DNA from: Streptomyces chilikensis
GTDB taxonomy: Bacteria; Actinomycetota; Actinomycetes; Streptomycetales; Streptomycetaceae
Direction: 5' to 3'
DNA: 59,276 bases
Assembly: GCF_001642695.1 (NCBI RefSeq)
Contig: NZ_LWCC02000146.1
Span: 6,408-65,683 of the forward strand
Shown: positions 1 to 9,153 of the stretch, piece after piece
How the letters are laid out: each line of letters starts with the position of its first letter
How positions within the stretch are numbered: the first letter of the stretch is position 1
Notes under the pieces: model-generated
What the model saw: only the letters and a program-made list of their open reading frames with translations
What the model was told of the DNA's origin: nothing
The model's database searches: none
Translations under genes and position numbers: made by a program

Positions 1-5
1 CCGCG

Positions 6-1133
6 TCAGCCGCCGCGACGGGCGATGTACAGGTCGAGGGCCTTGTGGAGGACCTTGCTGATCGGGAAGTCCCACTCCCCGAGGTACTCCACCGCCTGCC
101 CGCCCGTGCCGAGGCGGTGACGGAGCTGCGCCAGATGCTGTTCGTCGCCCGAGACGGCGTCCGTGATGCCCCGCAGGTCGTAGACGCCTGCCCCCATCTC
201 ATGGGCGTCCGCCATCATCCGCCACTGCAGAGCATGGTCGGGGCACACATCCGTACGGGTGTAGGGCGAGGCCCCATAGGCATGCCACACATGGTCGCCC
301 ACGGTGAGCATCAGGGCGGCGGCCTGGTCCTCGTCCTCGTGGCGGGCGAGGTAGAGCCGCATCCGGTCCGGGTGCTCGTTGCGCAGGGCGATCCACATCC
401 GCTGGAAGTAGGAGAGGGGGCGCGGGATGAAGCCGTCGCGCTCGGCGGTCTCCGCGTAGAGCCGGTGGAAGGCGCCCAGGTCCTCGTAACCGCCGCGGAC
501 CACCTCCACCCCGGCCCGCCACGTCTTCTTCGCGCTTCGTCGCCACTCCGGGCTGAAGCCCTGCTGGACGTCCCTGAGCTGCCGCCCGGCGAACGGCACC
601 TGGAACACGTAGCGGGGCTGGCTGACGGCCGCGCTGTCCTCCCCGTCGGCGGTGACCGCACGCCAGCCCAGCCCCTGCAGTCGCTCCACCAGCTCCCGCG
701 CCGCCGGGTTCTCCTCGGAGGGCGTCACGTCCCGCAGCCACCGGGCCTCCGGGTCGGCCACCGCGGCCCGCACCGCGGCGGCGTCCCACCGGCGCACGAC
801 GACCGGCGGGCCCATCCGCACGGTGAAGGCGCCGAGGTCGCTCAGGTACTCGGTCATCGGCCGCAGCCAGTCCCCGAGGTCCGCCGCCGCCCAGTCGAGG
901 ACCGGGCCCTCCGGCAGATAGGCGAGGTACCGCCGGACCTTCGGCAGCGACCGCAGGAGCACCAGCCCGGCCCCGACCAGCCGGGCCTCGTCGTCGAACC
1001 AGCCGAGCGAGGCCGAACGCCAGTCGCTCTTCACCTCGCCCCAGGAGGGGATCTGCAGGTGGCTCACCGACGACTGCCGGGCGACGAAGGCCAGGTGCTC
1101 CTCACGGGTGATCGCTCGCAGACGGTACTTCAT
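6..1133 (-). CDS. femX: FemAB/FemX-family peptidoglycan bridge aminoacyltransferase
   Basis: This 375-residue protein is of the FemAB type, with a doubled GNAT-like fold. These enzymes use aminoacyl-tRNA to add the bridge residue (glycine in streptomycetes) to the lysine/DAP side chain of lipid II at the cytoplasmic face of the membrane. Family features visible are the conserved N-terminal 'PSWGEVK' stretch, the central 'FSPEWRRSAKKTWRAGVEV' region, the 'FHRLYAETAERDGF' segment and the late 'YGASPYTRTDVCPDHALQWRMM...YDLRGI' block. Length is normal and both ends are inside the window. It is divergent from the CoA-binding gene and is ordinary chromosomal backbone. The choice of lipid II as substrate is inferred from the family, not proven. 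Confidence 0.88.
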   Translation of the reverse strand: MKYRLRAITREEHLAFVARQSSVSHLQIPSWGEVKSDWRSASLGWFDDEARLVGAGLVLLRSLPKVRRYLAYLPEGPVLDWAAADLGDWLRPMTEYLSDLGAFTVRMGPPVVVRRWDAAAVRAAVADPEARWLRDVTPSEENPAARELVERLQGLGWRAVTADGEDSAAVSQPRYVFQVPFAGRQLRDVQQGFSPEWRRSAKKTWRAGVEVVRGGYEDLGAFHRLYAETAERDGFIPRPLSYFQRMWIALRNEHPDRMRLYLARHEDEDQAAALMLTVGDHVWHAYGASPYTRTDVCPDHALQWRMMADAHEMGAGVYDLRGITDAVSGDEQHLAQLRHRLGTGGQAVEYLGEWDFPISKVLHKALDLYIARRGG

Positions 1134-1240
1134 GGCGGTGCAGCGCTCCTTTGTTCGAGCACCAGCCTAAGCGGAGGGAATGCCGCCGCGTTCCGTGCCG
1201 TTCGAGTGGTACGACGCCCCCGACGACGAGGAGGAACCCC

Positions 1241-1666
1241 ATGAGCGACGCCCCGGACACGGCCGCGGTCACGGCGACGGCCCGGAAGATCCTGACCGAG
1301 CTGGGCGACACATGGGCCGTCGTGGGCCTCTCCGACAACCGGGACCGCGCCGCCTACGGTGTCGCCCAGGTGCTGCAGCGCTTCGGCAAGCGGGTGGTGC
1401 CGGTGCACCCGAAGGCGGAGACGGTCCACGGGGAGCAGGGCTACCCCTCCCTGGACGCGATCCCCTTCGACGTGGACGTGGTCGACGTCTTCGTGAACAG
1501 CGACCTGGCCGGCGCGGTCGCCGACGAGGCGGTCGCGATCGGGGCGAAGGCGGTGTGGTTCCAGCTCGGCGTCGTCGACGAGGCGGCGTACGACCGGGTC
1601 CGCGGGGCGGGGCTCGACATGGTGATGGACCGGTGCCCGGCGATTGAATATAAGTCCCTAAGTTAA
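1241..1666 (+). CDS. CoA-binding (Rossmann) domain protein, C-terminus replaced by island DNA
   Basis: This 141-residue small CoA-binding-domain protein (YccU type) has a Rossmann segment 'TWAVVGLSDNRDRAAYGVAQVL', then 'GKRVVPVHPKAETVHGEQGYPSLDAIP' and 'KAVWFQLGVVDEAAYDRVRGAGLDMVMDRCPAIE'. The ATG at 1241 follows a GAGGAGGA ribosome binding site. The exact biochemical role of the family is unknown. The last codons after CPAIE (YKSLS-stop) are AT-rich and unlike the family. The expected end (CPAIEIPSLR-stop) is found 31 kb away at 32619-32648. The 3' end of this gene is therefore the attachment site of a genomic island, and the swap leaves an almost full-length, probably functional protein. 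Confidence 0.87.
   Translation: MSDAPDTAAVTATARKILTELGDTWAVVGLSDNRDRAAYGVAQVLQRFGKRVVPVHPKAETVHGEQGYPSLDAIPFDVDVVDVFVNSDLAGAVADEAVAIGAKAVWFQLGVVDEAAYDRVRGAGLDMVMDRCPAIEYKSLS
1636..1658. other. attL, left boundary of the genomic island
   Basis: The 9-bp core CCCGGCGAT (1636-1644) recurs at 32618-32626. To its right lies TAAGTCCC (1651-1658), the exact inverted complement of GGGACTTA at 32599-32606. In a re-circularised element these arms would flank the core symmetrically with 13 bp on either side. That is the architecture of an attP for a large serine integrase. Bases left of the core belong to the CoA-binding gene, and bases right of it are island DNA. Confidence 0.8.
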
Positions 1667-1707
1667 GGGATGCCGGGTAAAGAGCGGTAGTCCTACACCC
1701 GCTCGGG

Positions 1708-2175
1708 CTACGTAGCCCCTTCCCCGACGAAGAGGCCCGGTCGGTGGTAGATCACCACTTGCCCATCCGCCGCTGTGCGCTCTTCCCGGACCAGTCTGAG
1801 GCGGCAGTGATACGACTCCGTGAGGTCGGGCAGTTCTGCCCGAAGATGTGGGATGGACTCTGCGAAATCCCACGACGACGAGGTGAGTTGGAAGCGGCCC
1901 AACGCGGGGGCATCCGCCAGGCGAAAGCCGATTTCGCACACCGGCACACTTCCGAGGCTCCGCCAAGCTGTTGTCCTATGAGCGCGCCAAAAGGCAGCGC
2001 ACCGACAATGCGCGCTGTCAGGCCGGTGGGCGGCGGGGAAGGGCGTTTCTACTTGGGGGATGCCGGTCCCGTTCACGGGGCTCATCCGGAGAGAAATCTG
2101 GTCCGCGTCCGTGAGCACCGGTACTCCCTCGCGATCGATGACCACGACTTCGTCAGAGCAGAGTTCCCCGCTCAA
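1708..2175 (-). CDS. Hypothetical protein, possible recombination directionality factor remnant
   Basis: This 155-residue ORF sits immediately inside attL and reads toward it. The segment 'CEIGFRLADAPALGRFQLTSSSWDFAESI' resembles the conserved C-terminal block of phage phiC31 gp3-type recombination directionality factors of actinobacterial elements ('...FRLA..P.LG.F.F.T.SW..A'). Position next to the att site fits that role, since such factors let a serine integrase excise the element. The N-terminal third is poor and a usual-length factor would be longer, so it may be truncated or frameshifted. The identification rests on recalled family resemblance only and is weak; a plain hypothetical protein is the safe alternative. 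Confidence 0.4.
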   Translation of the reverse strand: MSGELCSDEVVVIDREGVPVLTDADQISLRMSPVNGTGIPQVETPFPAAHRPDSAHCRCAAFWRAHRTTAWRSLGSVPVCEIGFRLADAPALGRFQLTSSSWDFAESIPHLRAELPDLTESYHCRLRLVREERTAADGQVVIYHRPGLFVGEGAT

Positions 2176-2564
2176 AGCGTGCTTGAGAGCTGTGGCACCG
2201 TAAGAATCGGTGCAGCGGACCGCCCACCCGCAGCGTCCGGAGTTGAAAAGTCGGGGAGAAAACCGCCCAACATATTCCTGTTCTTTGAAGGTTGTGGTGT
2301 TCGTCCCCTGCTACATCGACCGGAGGTGTGCTTGATCAATCGCTGATGGCATGCCTGGGTGGCCTGGTGGCATGGTTTCCGCTCGTGCTGACGCGGGTGA
2401 TAGAGGACGAACCCGTCAGGATTGTCTCGCGGCGTCTACTTGGCCGTGGGTCTTGCTGCCGGACTCGTCGTATGTCAGGCGCTCCCATAAGACTCGGGGT
2501 CCTACAACGCCGAGGCCCGGTCCGGGAAATGCGGCAACCGGGCCCTGCGCCTTACCGCGATGGG
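2176..2564. other. Gene-free stretch inside the left island end
   Basis: I see no supportable gene here. Base composition is lower in G+C than the flanks, with patches such as 'catattcctgttctttgaagg' split between lines near 2270-2292. It may hold the promoter of the leftward ORF at 1708-2175 and the terminator of the lipoprotein gene, but no clear hairpin or promoter pair was found. Confidence 0.4.
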
Positions 2565-3002
2565 TCAGAAGTCGGGGCAGAGATGCTTACGCACGGCCGC
2601 GGTGATCTTCTCGCCCGTCGCCGGGATTGCGATTTCCGGCAGCCGAGAGTTGACGGTGAAGCGGTCCAGAGCAGCCTCGGCAAGCTTCTGCGTGTCGTCG
2701 GGGGAGTCCTTGACGGTGCGGCACTGATTCATGCCGCGGCTGACAGCTTGGTCCTCCTTGCCGGGCTTGATGATGCGCGCGTCGATCGCGTTCAGCGCAT
2801 CCAGGTAGGCGCCGCGGGCCTTCGCATCGGGCTCTGGCGGCAGTCCGGCCGCCTCGCGGGCCTTCGCAAGGTCCTCCGCACTGATGGAAGGCGCCTGACT
2901 GGTGGCCGATTTGGCATTGGCCGGGTCCGGCGAGGTGCTGCCGCTACCGCAGGCGGTGAGCGTGGCGACGATGACGGACGCGAAAGTGGTACGGATACGC
3001 AT
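2565..3002 (-). CDS. Small secreted lipoprotein of unknown function
   Basis: The 145-residue product begins 'MRIRTTFASVIVATLTAC', a lipoprotein signal peptide with a lipobox (LTAC) at residues 15-18. A Ser/Pro/Ala-rich linker follows, then a helical domain ending in CPDF. Two further cysteines ('NQC', 'HLC') could form a disulfide outside the cell. The ATG at 3002 is chosen because it begins the signal peptide and follows a GGGGGGAA site. The gene lies 146 bp downstream of the EcsC-like gene on the same strand. No function can be assigned; sequence-poor Streptomyces lipoproteins of this type are common. Confidence 0.72.
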   Translation of the reverse strand: MRIRTTFASVIVATLTACGSGSTSPDPANAKSATSQAPSISAEDLAKAREAAGLPPEPDAKARGAYLDALNAIDARIIKPGKEDQAVSRGMNQCRTVKDSPDDTQKLAEAALDRFTVNSRLPEIAIPATGEKITAAVRKHLCPDF

Positions 3003-3148
3003 GGTGCGGGTTCCCCCCAGGGAAGTGGTGCTTGATTGAACATGGTTGAGCTGCGCAGAAATTCGGACACCGGGACGAGGCCTCGTGCGCTGGTCTCTCG
3101 CCGCACGGGCGATGCGTGGGGTATGTCCTGTGCACCCGGTGTGATCTT

Positions 3149-3883
3149 TCACTGCGGCTCGGGGTCGCCCTGCAGGGTGCCGTCGCGCAAGGCCTTGTCC
3201 GTGGCGCGGCCGATGAGAGCGGTCGAAGTCGCGTCCACGGCGCCTCCGACGACGCCTCCGAGTATCGGCACGGCCTTGGCAAGCGTGATCGTGGCGCGCT
3301 GGGTCCCGTACTTCGCGAGGAGGTGGAAACCCACCTTCTTGTTGATCGCCTTGATCGTCTCGTGCGAGACCTTCTTGATCATTTGCTCGGCGATCTTCTG
3401 GCCAACCTTCACACCGAAGGAGGACAGAACGTTCTGTGCGCTCATTCCGATCGCGAGCATCATCGCGACGGTCCGCACCTGCGGATCGGCAATGTTCCAT
3501 CCTCGCAGGTGAACGATGGCCCCGGCCATCCGCATGTTGATGGCGATGGAGGCGGCCACGTTCGCCGGTATCGTCAGTCCTGCGGTGATCAAGCCTCCGA
3601 ACCCGGTGACGAACCCCTGGGTGCCGGAAGCAGTCGCTGACTCTTTGATGAGTCGGGCTATGACCGCATCGATATCATCCGCCATGTCCTCGGGGGAACG
3701 GCGCTCGTCGTCGCCGGGCGGCCGGTAACCGTCGCCCTGCCGACGCGCGAGACGCTCCTCGGCCCAGGTCTCCGAGCCCGAGATCCGGCCGACGCCGTTC
3801 ATCATGACCTTGTCGGCGAGACCACGGACCCACTGGACGGCCTTGTCGGCCGCTCCCTCGTCAGGAGTCTTCTCGTCAGCCAT
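3149..3883 (-). CDS. EcsC-family membrane-associated protein
   Basis: The 244-residue protein has an N-terminal hydrophilic part and a glycine/alanine-rich amphipathic core: 'GFVTGFGGLITAGLTIPANVAASIAINMRMAGAIVHLRGW', 'RTVAMMLAIGMSAQNVLSSFGVKVG', 'VPILGGVVGGAVDATST'. This is the signature arrangement of the EcsC family, named after the third gene of a Bacillus ABC transporter operon and of unknown activity. EcsC-like proteins are thought to associate with membranes. Two ATG codons lie in tandem (3886 and 3883); the second is preferred for its spacing from the GGAGGGG site. It belongs to the island and has no obvious partner apart from the following lipoprotein. Confidence 0.75.
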   Translation of the reverse strand: MADEKTPDEGAADKAVQWVRGLADKVMMNGVGRISGSETWAEERLARRQGDGYRPPGDDERRSPEDMADDIDAVIARLIKESATASGTQGFVTGFGGLITAGLTIPANVAASIAINMRMAGAIVHLRGWNIADPQVRTVAMMLAIGMSAQNVLSSFGVKVGQKIAEQMIKKVSHETIKAINKKVGFHLLAKYGTQRATITLAKAVPILGGVVGGAVDATSTALIGRATDKALRDGTLQGDPEPQ

Positions 3884-4096
3884 CATTATCCCCTCCGTGG
3901 GCGCCCGGTCAGGAGCGCCCGCACCGTTGCGGACAGGAGAAGGAACCCCCAGTGCATGCTTCTCTGGCCTGGCTGCGGACGGCCGAAGCCGCACCCCCTC
4001 GCCACCGCCCGTCCACCCCTCGGGCCGCGACGTCGTTCGCCGCGACACCTCAGCGAGCTGAGGCGATCGCACTTTCTCATGAAAGTGAAAGCGTCG

Positions 4097-4432
4097 TCAA
4101 ACGCTCCTCGGGTGTTGCGAGGCGGTGACTATTCCGCCCCGCAGCAGGCCTCCACCAAGAGCGGGCTTCGCTGCCCGTCCACGAGAGGTGCAACCGCACC
4201 GAGCCCCCGTGCACGAGACGAGCAACAGGCAGCGTTCCGCGACGAGGTCTGCCTCATGCTGGAGCCGGCCGACCTCTTCCGCTGTGACTCCCGCCGGGTT
4301 CGGCGGCGCGCGCTCAGCTTCGACGGTTATCACGTTCACCCGGTCGCGCAGGTCCGGGTTGTCGACGAGCAGCGAGAGCCCTTCCGTCAGGCCAATCTTC
4401 AGGTAACCGAGATCTATCCGCAGGGAGATCAC
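4097..4432 (-). CDS. Hypothetical ORF, doubtful
   Basis: This 111-residue ORF is divergent from the DUF262 gene. The N-terminal 60 residues ('MISLRIDLGYLKIGLTEGLSLLV...') look protein-like, while the rest becomes low-complexity with arginine/glycine runs. I do not recognise a family. It could be a truncated gene or chance coding across the DUF262 promoter, because its start lies only 35 bp from that gene. Confidence 0.25.
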   Translation of the reverse strand: MISLRIDLGYLKIGLTEGLSLLVDNPDLRDRVNVITVEAERAPPNPAGVTAEEVGRLQHEADLVAERCLLLVSCTGARCGCTSRGRAAKPALGGGLLRGGIVTASQHPRSV

Positions 4433-4467
4433 TACCGTAGGGAGAGGTACACGAGGGAGGGATAGCC

Positions 4468-6321
4468 ATGCGGGCGGACACGGTCGACCTGCGGCGGATC
4501 TTCGGTAGGGATGTCCGGTACACAGTGCCGCTGTTCCAGCGGCCTTATGTGTGGAACCGCGACGACAACTGGTCTGCGCTCTGGGAGGACGTCCGCCGCA
4601 CGATCGAACGGGCGGAGGACGCGGCGGCCCGGAATGAGGAAACCGTGGCTCCCCACTTCCTCGGTGCGGTGGTCTTTGACCGGACCCCCTATCTCTCGTC
4701 GAACCTGGAGACCCGGCAGGTCATCGACGGCCAACAGCGCTTGACCACACTTCAGCTGTTCCTGTTCGCGGCCCGCCTCTCCGCCAGGTCGCTCGATCAC
4801 GAGCGCTCCGAACGGCTGCTCGGCAAGTTCCTGGAGAACGACGAGGACCTGTTCGACCGACACAAGCATCCGGACCACCTGTACAAGGTCTGGCCTACCA
4901 ACGCCGACCGTGACGAGTTCCGCGCCGTGATGCTCGGACAAGGTGGTGAGGGTCGGCTCGCACAGGCCGTAGCGTACTTCCAGGGGGAGCTGGACAGCTG
5001 GCTTGCTGAGGCATCCGATCCCCATGTGCGGCTCGAAGCCCTCGTGCAGACCATGCGGGAGCATCTGCGGCTGGTGGTCATCGATCTTGAGGAGCACGAT
5101 GACGCCCAAGTCGTGTTCGAGACGCTCAACAGTCGCGGTACGCCTCTGGAGCACGCCGATCTCGTCAAGAACCTTCTGTTCCGAAATGCCGAACATGCCG
5201 GAGAAGACGTCGACCGGCTCTACGCCACCTACTGGTCCCCCTTCGACCAGGACGAATGGCGCACGGAGCAGACCACCGGCCGGATCACGCGCAGCCGGCT
5301 CGATGTCTTCCTGACCTACTGGCTCACGATGCGCAGTCGACGCGAGTTCACTGCATCAGCGTTGTTCAAGGAATTCGAACGCTGGCTGCGTGACTCTTCC
5401 ATTCCCACCGTCGAGGTGTTCAGCGAGCTGGCCAGGTACGCTGAGATCTACGACAGCCTCGACCAGCATCCGCTCAACGGTGTCGAGGGCCGGTTCCTGT
5501 ACCGGATGAAGGTCATGCAGACCTCCACGCCCATGCCGTTGCTGCTCTTTCTATACGGGCTGCCGAGTGCGGTGCTGCCCCTTGAGCGCCGACAACGGGC
5601 AATCCGCGCGATCGACAGCTACCTTGTCCGGCGGGCCATCCTCAACCTCAGCAACCGCGACTACAATCACGTGTTCCGCGAACTCGCCGGCGTGGCTGCG
5701 CAGCAGCCGGAGCGTGCCGATGAAGCCATCGTGAAGGCGTTGTCGGCCTTGCAGGGGCATCACCGGCAGTGGCCCTCAGATGTGGCGTTCCGCACCGCTC
5801 TCGAGCAGGACCCCCTCTATTCCAGGCTGTACCGTCACCGGGTCAGGGTTCTCTTGGAGGCGCTGGAGGATGAGCTGCGTACCGAGCACACGGAGCAACT
5901 CACGGTGCCGGTTGGAGAGCACGTCGACGCGAAGCTGACGATCGAGCATGTCATGCCCCAGAGCTGGCGCGAGAACTGGCCTCCTCGGGAGGACGATCCC
6001 CTGGAGGGCGCCGACCGGGACGAGCTGGTGCACACCCTCGGCAATCTCACTCTGGCCACGTCGCGACTGAACCCAGTTCTCGGCAACATGCCGTGGGAGG
6101 ACAAGCGGCAGTGGCTCAGCAAGCACAGTCTCCTGGTCCTGACCCATGGGACCCTGCTCAATCCTCCGCCGACCGTCGAACGCGGGGACTGGGCAGCAGA
6201 CTGGGACGAAGATCGCATCCGCGCACGCGGGAGTTACCTGGCCTCACTGGCTTTGACAATCTGGCCGTCCGCGAACGATCTACTTGCTCTGCGCGTAGAG
6301 CCGCAGCCGAACGGTGCGTGA
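4468..6321 (+). CDS. GmrSD-type DUF262/DUF1524 restriction protein
   Basis: The 617-residue protein fuses the two halves of a type IV (modification-dependent) restriction enzyme. The N-terminal DUF262 (GmrS-like) domain has 'VPLFQRPYVW' (residues 18-27) and the DGQQR nucleotide-binding motif in 'VIDGQQRLTTLQLF' (about 90). The C-terminal DUF1524 (GmrD-like) domain has an HNH-type nuclease core, 'TIEHVMPQSW' (about 492) and 'LGNLTLATSRLNPVLGNMPWEDK' (about 525). Such proteins use NTP hydrolysis and cleave incoming DNA with modified bases; here the target is unknown. A GAGGGAGGGA site precedes the ATG. The reading frame and both active-site regions are intact, unlike the broken genes next to it. 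Confidence 0.85.
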   Translation: MRADTVDLRRIFGRDVRYTVPLFQRPYVWNRDDNWSALWEDVRRTIERAEDAAARNEETVAPHFLGAVVFDRTPYLSSNLETRQVIDGQQRLTTLQLFLFAARLSARSLDHERSERLLGKFLENDEDLFDRHKHPDHLYKVWPTNADRDEFRAVMLGQGGEGRLAQAVAYFQGELDSWLAEASDPHVRLEALVQTMREHLRLVVIDLEEHDDAQVVFETLNSRGTPLEHADLVKNLLFRNAEHAGEDVDRLYATYWSPFDQDEWRTEQTTGRITRSRLDVFLTYWLTMRSRREFTASALFKEFERWLRDSSIPTVEVFSELARYAEIYDSLDQHPLNGVEGRFLYRMKVMQTSTPMPLLLFLYGLPSAVLPLERRQRAIRAIDSYLVRRAILNLSNRDYNHVFRELAGVAAQQPERADEAIVKALSALQGHHRQWPSDVAFRTALEQDPLYSRLYRHRVRVLLEALEDELRTEHTEQLTVPVGEHVDAKLTIEHVMPQSWRENWPPREDDPLEGADRDELVHTLGNLTLATSRLNPVLGNMPWEDKRQWLSKHSLLVLTHGTLLNPPPTVERGDWAADWDEDRIRARGSYLASLALTIWPSANDLLALRVEPQPNGA

Positions 6322-6408
6322 CACCGAGCGCACTTCGCCCAGGCATCACACACGCCGTTCCGCATGTGCTTCTCGCTCGTGCATCGGGTTCCTGCCGTGC
6401 TGCGAGGC

Positions 6409-8019
6409 TCACCCGCTGCCGAGTTCTCGGCGGAGCATGGCCAGCACCTCCGCGACCTCGATGGCCACTTCGTGGTGCGGGCCGTGGACGAGCGTGACGT
6501 CCTCGTACAGGGGCTCCAGGTACGCCCAGGCCTGCTCCGGGCTGCCCTGGCTGAGGAGCAGCATGCCGATGTCACGGCGGATCTCCAGCGCCGCGTCACT
6601 GACGTCGCTCTCGACGGCCCGCTCCACGTCGAGGACGGCTCGCAGCTCCGCCAGCGCTTCGGTGGCCTGGCCGAGTTCGCCGCGGCAGCGGGCGGCCTGG
6701 GCACGGCAGTCGCGGGCGGCGTCGCTGGTCGGCCCGTTGATGCGGGTGAACGCCTCGGCCAGCGCCTCGAACTCGGGCAGGGCCGCCCGGTGGTCGCCCG
6801 CGAGTTGCCGGCTGATCGCCCGGCGACGTCGCAGCCTGAGCACCGCCTTGTTCTCCGAACCCAGCGCCCTGGCCAGGGGCTCGATCATCTCGCCCGCGAC
6901 CTCGGCGGCCTGCGTGTAGCGCTCCTCCCCCATGAGGGCGATGTAGTGCTCGTCGACCTCCCGCAACTGCTGCCGTAACAACTCCCGTTCGGGCGGCGAG
7001 ACCACATGGTCGGCGACCTGCCGTGGTGTCAGGGGAGAGGCAGGGGCGATTGTCGGCCCGTACGCGGGGCGCGTAGGGGCGCCGGTAGAGGCCGGTCGGG
7101 TCCGGTGCTCCGGGCGGTCCGGCCTCCCCGAGGGTGGAGGACTCTCCGGGCGAGGGCAGGAAGGGCATCAGCCGCTCGTAGACCTCCTGCACATCCACCG
7201 GCAGGTTCTCCGGGGTCTTGCGGAGCAGATGCAGGACCAGTGCCTCCAGCTCCTCCGGCACGTCGGCGCGCAGGTGCCGCAGCGGGGTGGGCGCGACCCG
7301 GACGTGCTGGTCTATCAGCTCAAAGTCGCTGGCTGCCGTGAACAGCGGCTTTCACAGAGGAGTTCGTGGAGCACGCAGCCGAGCGCGTAGAGGTCGGTGC
7401 GCGGGATGAGCCGGGTGCAGCGCACCTGCTCGGGCGACATGTACTGGTGAGTGCCGACGTGCCGGCCGGAGGCCGTCAGTCTGGTGACGTCGGTCTGCAG
7501 GATCGCCGCGACGCCGAAGTCGAGCACCTTCACCGTGCCGTCCTGGGCGACCAGGATGTTGGACGGCTTGAGGTCGCGGTGGACCACGGGCACATCGTGC
7601 GCGTACGACAGCACGGTGGCGACCTGTGCGGCGACCGCCACGGCCCAGCTCACCGGGAGGGGCCGTTCCGGGTGCACGTACCGGGTGAGGGGGATGCCCT
7701 CCACCAACTCCATGACGAGGAAGAGGTGCTCGTAGGTGCTGTCCAGGACGGCGTCGTACACCTGTGGCACGCCGGGGTGCTGGATGCGGGCGGTGATCCG
7801 CGCCTCACGGCGGAAGCGCCGCTCGAGCTCCTCGGCCATCCGGGGAGTCGCGGTGACGGCCTGCGGTCGGATCCGTTTGACAGCGACCGGCCGATCCAGC
7901 ACCGCGTCGTAGCCCCGCCACACGTCGCCCATACCGCCGTCGCCGAGCTGGTCCAGCAGCTCGTAGCGGCCCGCGATCGGTTTCTCCGGCACCTGTCCCT
8001 GCCCCGCCCCTGCGCTCAC
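6409..8019 (-). pseudogene. Ser/Thr protein kinase with C-terminal TPR-like region, two frameshifts
   Basis: Reading in three frames gives a protein of about 536 residues. An Hanks-type kinase domain comes first (8019 to about 7350): glycine loop 'GDGGMGDVWRG', lysine 'PVAVKRI', catalytic 'VVHRDLKPSNIL', 'DFG' and 'SPEQ'. Kinase subdomain IX onward continues in a second frame ('KPLFTAASDFELID', then 'PEELEALVLHLLRKTPENLP'). A helical repeat region follows in a third frame (7005-6409, 'HYIALMGEERYTQAAEVAGEM...'). Single-base indels lie near 7350-7356 and 7045-7065. The GTG at 8019 gives 'VSAGAGQGQVPEKPIAGRYELL', the usual kinase start. Either this is a decayed kinase or the sequence contains errors. 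It is convergent with the DUF262 gene. Confidence 0.75.
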
Positions 8020-8244
8020 TCGTTCCCCCGAGCCCTGTTGGTCCAGGTCAGTTTTCCGGAAGGGGGAGCTGCGCGTCCAGCGACGTCTCATCGGGGGTGC
8101 TGAACACAACGAACCTCTCTTGCCCTTTGGTGACGTTCACGAGCACCACCACATCGAGCTCAGCGTCCTGTGTGGAACCGGCTGACCTGTGCGAGGCGTT
8201 GATCACTACAGCAGTGCTGAAGATTGTCGAGCTGAGGGGAAATG

Positions 8245-9015
8245 ATGGAAGAGAGCTCAGACTGCGGCGAAGTGCAGCCTCCGGTTTCCTGCCAGGACGG
8301 GTGCCGCGGCGCACTGTTCACCGTGGAAGCAGGGGAGAGAGCTTGGCCCTTGGGCTCCGTGGATCCATTTCTGAAGTCTGCTGTCCGTCAGGAGGTCAGT
8401 GATCTCTACGAACTCGGCCGCAGCGCGGACGGTGACTTGCAGATCGGCGAGAACGCGTTGGCGATGTCCAAGGTAGCCGTCGCCTACGGTGAACTCCGCC
8501 TGTCGCTGCTGCGGGACTCCGGGCAGGAAAACAGCGAGCCTCCATGGCGCACCTTCGGGAACGGAAGACTCGCCTTGCGTATGCGTCGTCGTCTGGGACT
8601 GTCCGAAGCGCTCGTACTGACCCCGGACAGGGTTGAGGGATCTTCTCGGGAGTGGCCCTGGACCTTCACCGTCCTGTCCCGCCCTCGGGATCCGAACGGT
8701 CCATCGACCCGCTTTGGAGTGACCCTTCACAGACGTCGCGATGCTGAGTCTCCTCGGCACCGGGTGGACGCTCAGAAGGAGCTGCTGGCGGACGAGGAAC
8801 TGACTCAGCAATTGCTCTACGGCTTGGTGGCCTTGGGGCTGGAGCTTGATTCGACCGTAGGAAGGGAGTGCCCAGGTGTGGGGCAAGTAGGCAAAACGAT
8901 CTTCCTGGAGCCGAGTGACGAATGGCGTGTCAAATGCCATGTGTGTGGCATGCAATGGGCAGGAGGAAGTGACGTCCTCTCCGAGCACCAGGACTTGCGG
9001 TACGGCTTCTGGTAG
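8245..9015 (+). CDS. Hypothetical protein of unknown function
   Basis: The product is 256 residues and I do not recognise a family. The codon pattern supports the plus strand over the long opposite-strand ORF: well-spread aromatic residues, acidic and basic blocks, few low-complexity runs. The C-terminus carries a possible metal-binding or Zn-knuckle-like pair, 'CHVCGMQW', followed by 'EHQDLRYGFW'. No signal peptide or membrane segment is visible. The tandem ATGs at 8242 and 8245 follow GAGGGGA; the second is better spaced. Codon use is less G/C-rich in third positions than chromosomal genes here, consistent with acquired DNA. It ends about 100 bp before a strong hairpin. Confidence 0.5.
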   Translation: MEESSDCGEVQPPVSCQDGCRGALFTVEAGERAWPLGSVDPFLKSAVRQEVSDLYELGRSADGDLQIGENALAMSKVAVAYGELRLSLLRDSGQENSEPPWRTFGNGRLALRMRRRLGLSEALVLTPDRVEGSSREWPWTFTVLSRPRDPNGPSTRFGVTLHRRRDAESPRHRVDAQKELLADEELTQQLLYGLVALGLELDSTVGRECPGVGQVGKTIFLEPSDEWRVKCHVCGMQWAGGSDVLSEHQDLRYGFW

Positions 9016-9112
9016 ACCGGCTGAAGCGAGCGGCAGGGTCGGCGCTCACGTTGACGACGATGCACGGTCGGCCCTCGTGGAGCAGGATACGAGCGAACTG
9101 GCGACAACTGAA

Positions 9113-9153
9113 CGCTGGGGCTCCGGTATCGAATCGGCACCGGAGCCCCAGCG
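9113..9153. terminator. Perfect 15-bp hairpin abutting the IS left end
   Basis: The arms CGCTGGGGCTCCGGT (9113-9127) and ACCGGAGCCCCAGCG (9139-9153) pair perfectly around an 11-nt loop. The hairpin is downstream of the hypothetical gene ending at 9015 and could end transcription from either side, although no U-tract follows. It lies directly against the terminal repeat of the IS element, so it may also have been an insertion target. Confidence 0.6.

Noticed and set aside
8257-8988. 243-codon minus-strand ORF
   Set aside because: The plus-strand ORF at 8245 has the better ribosome site and more protein-like composition.
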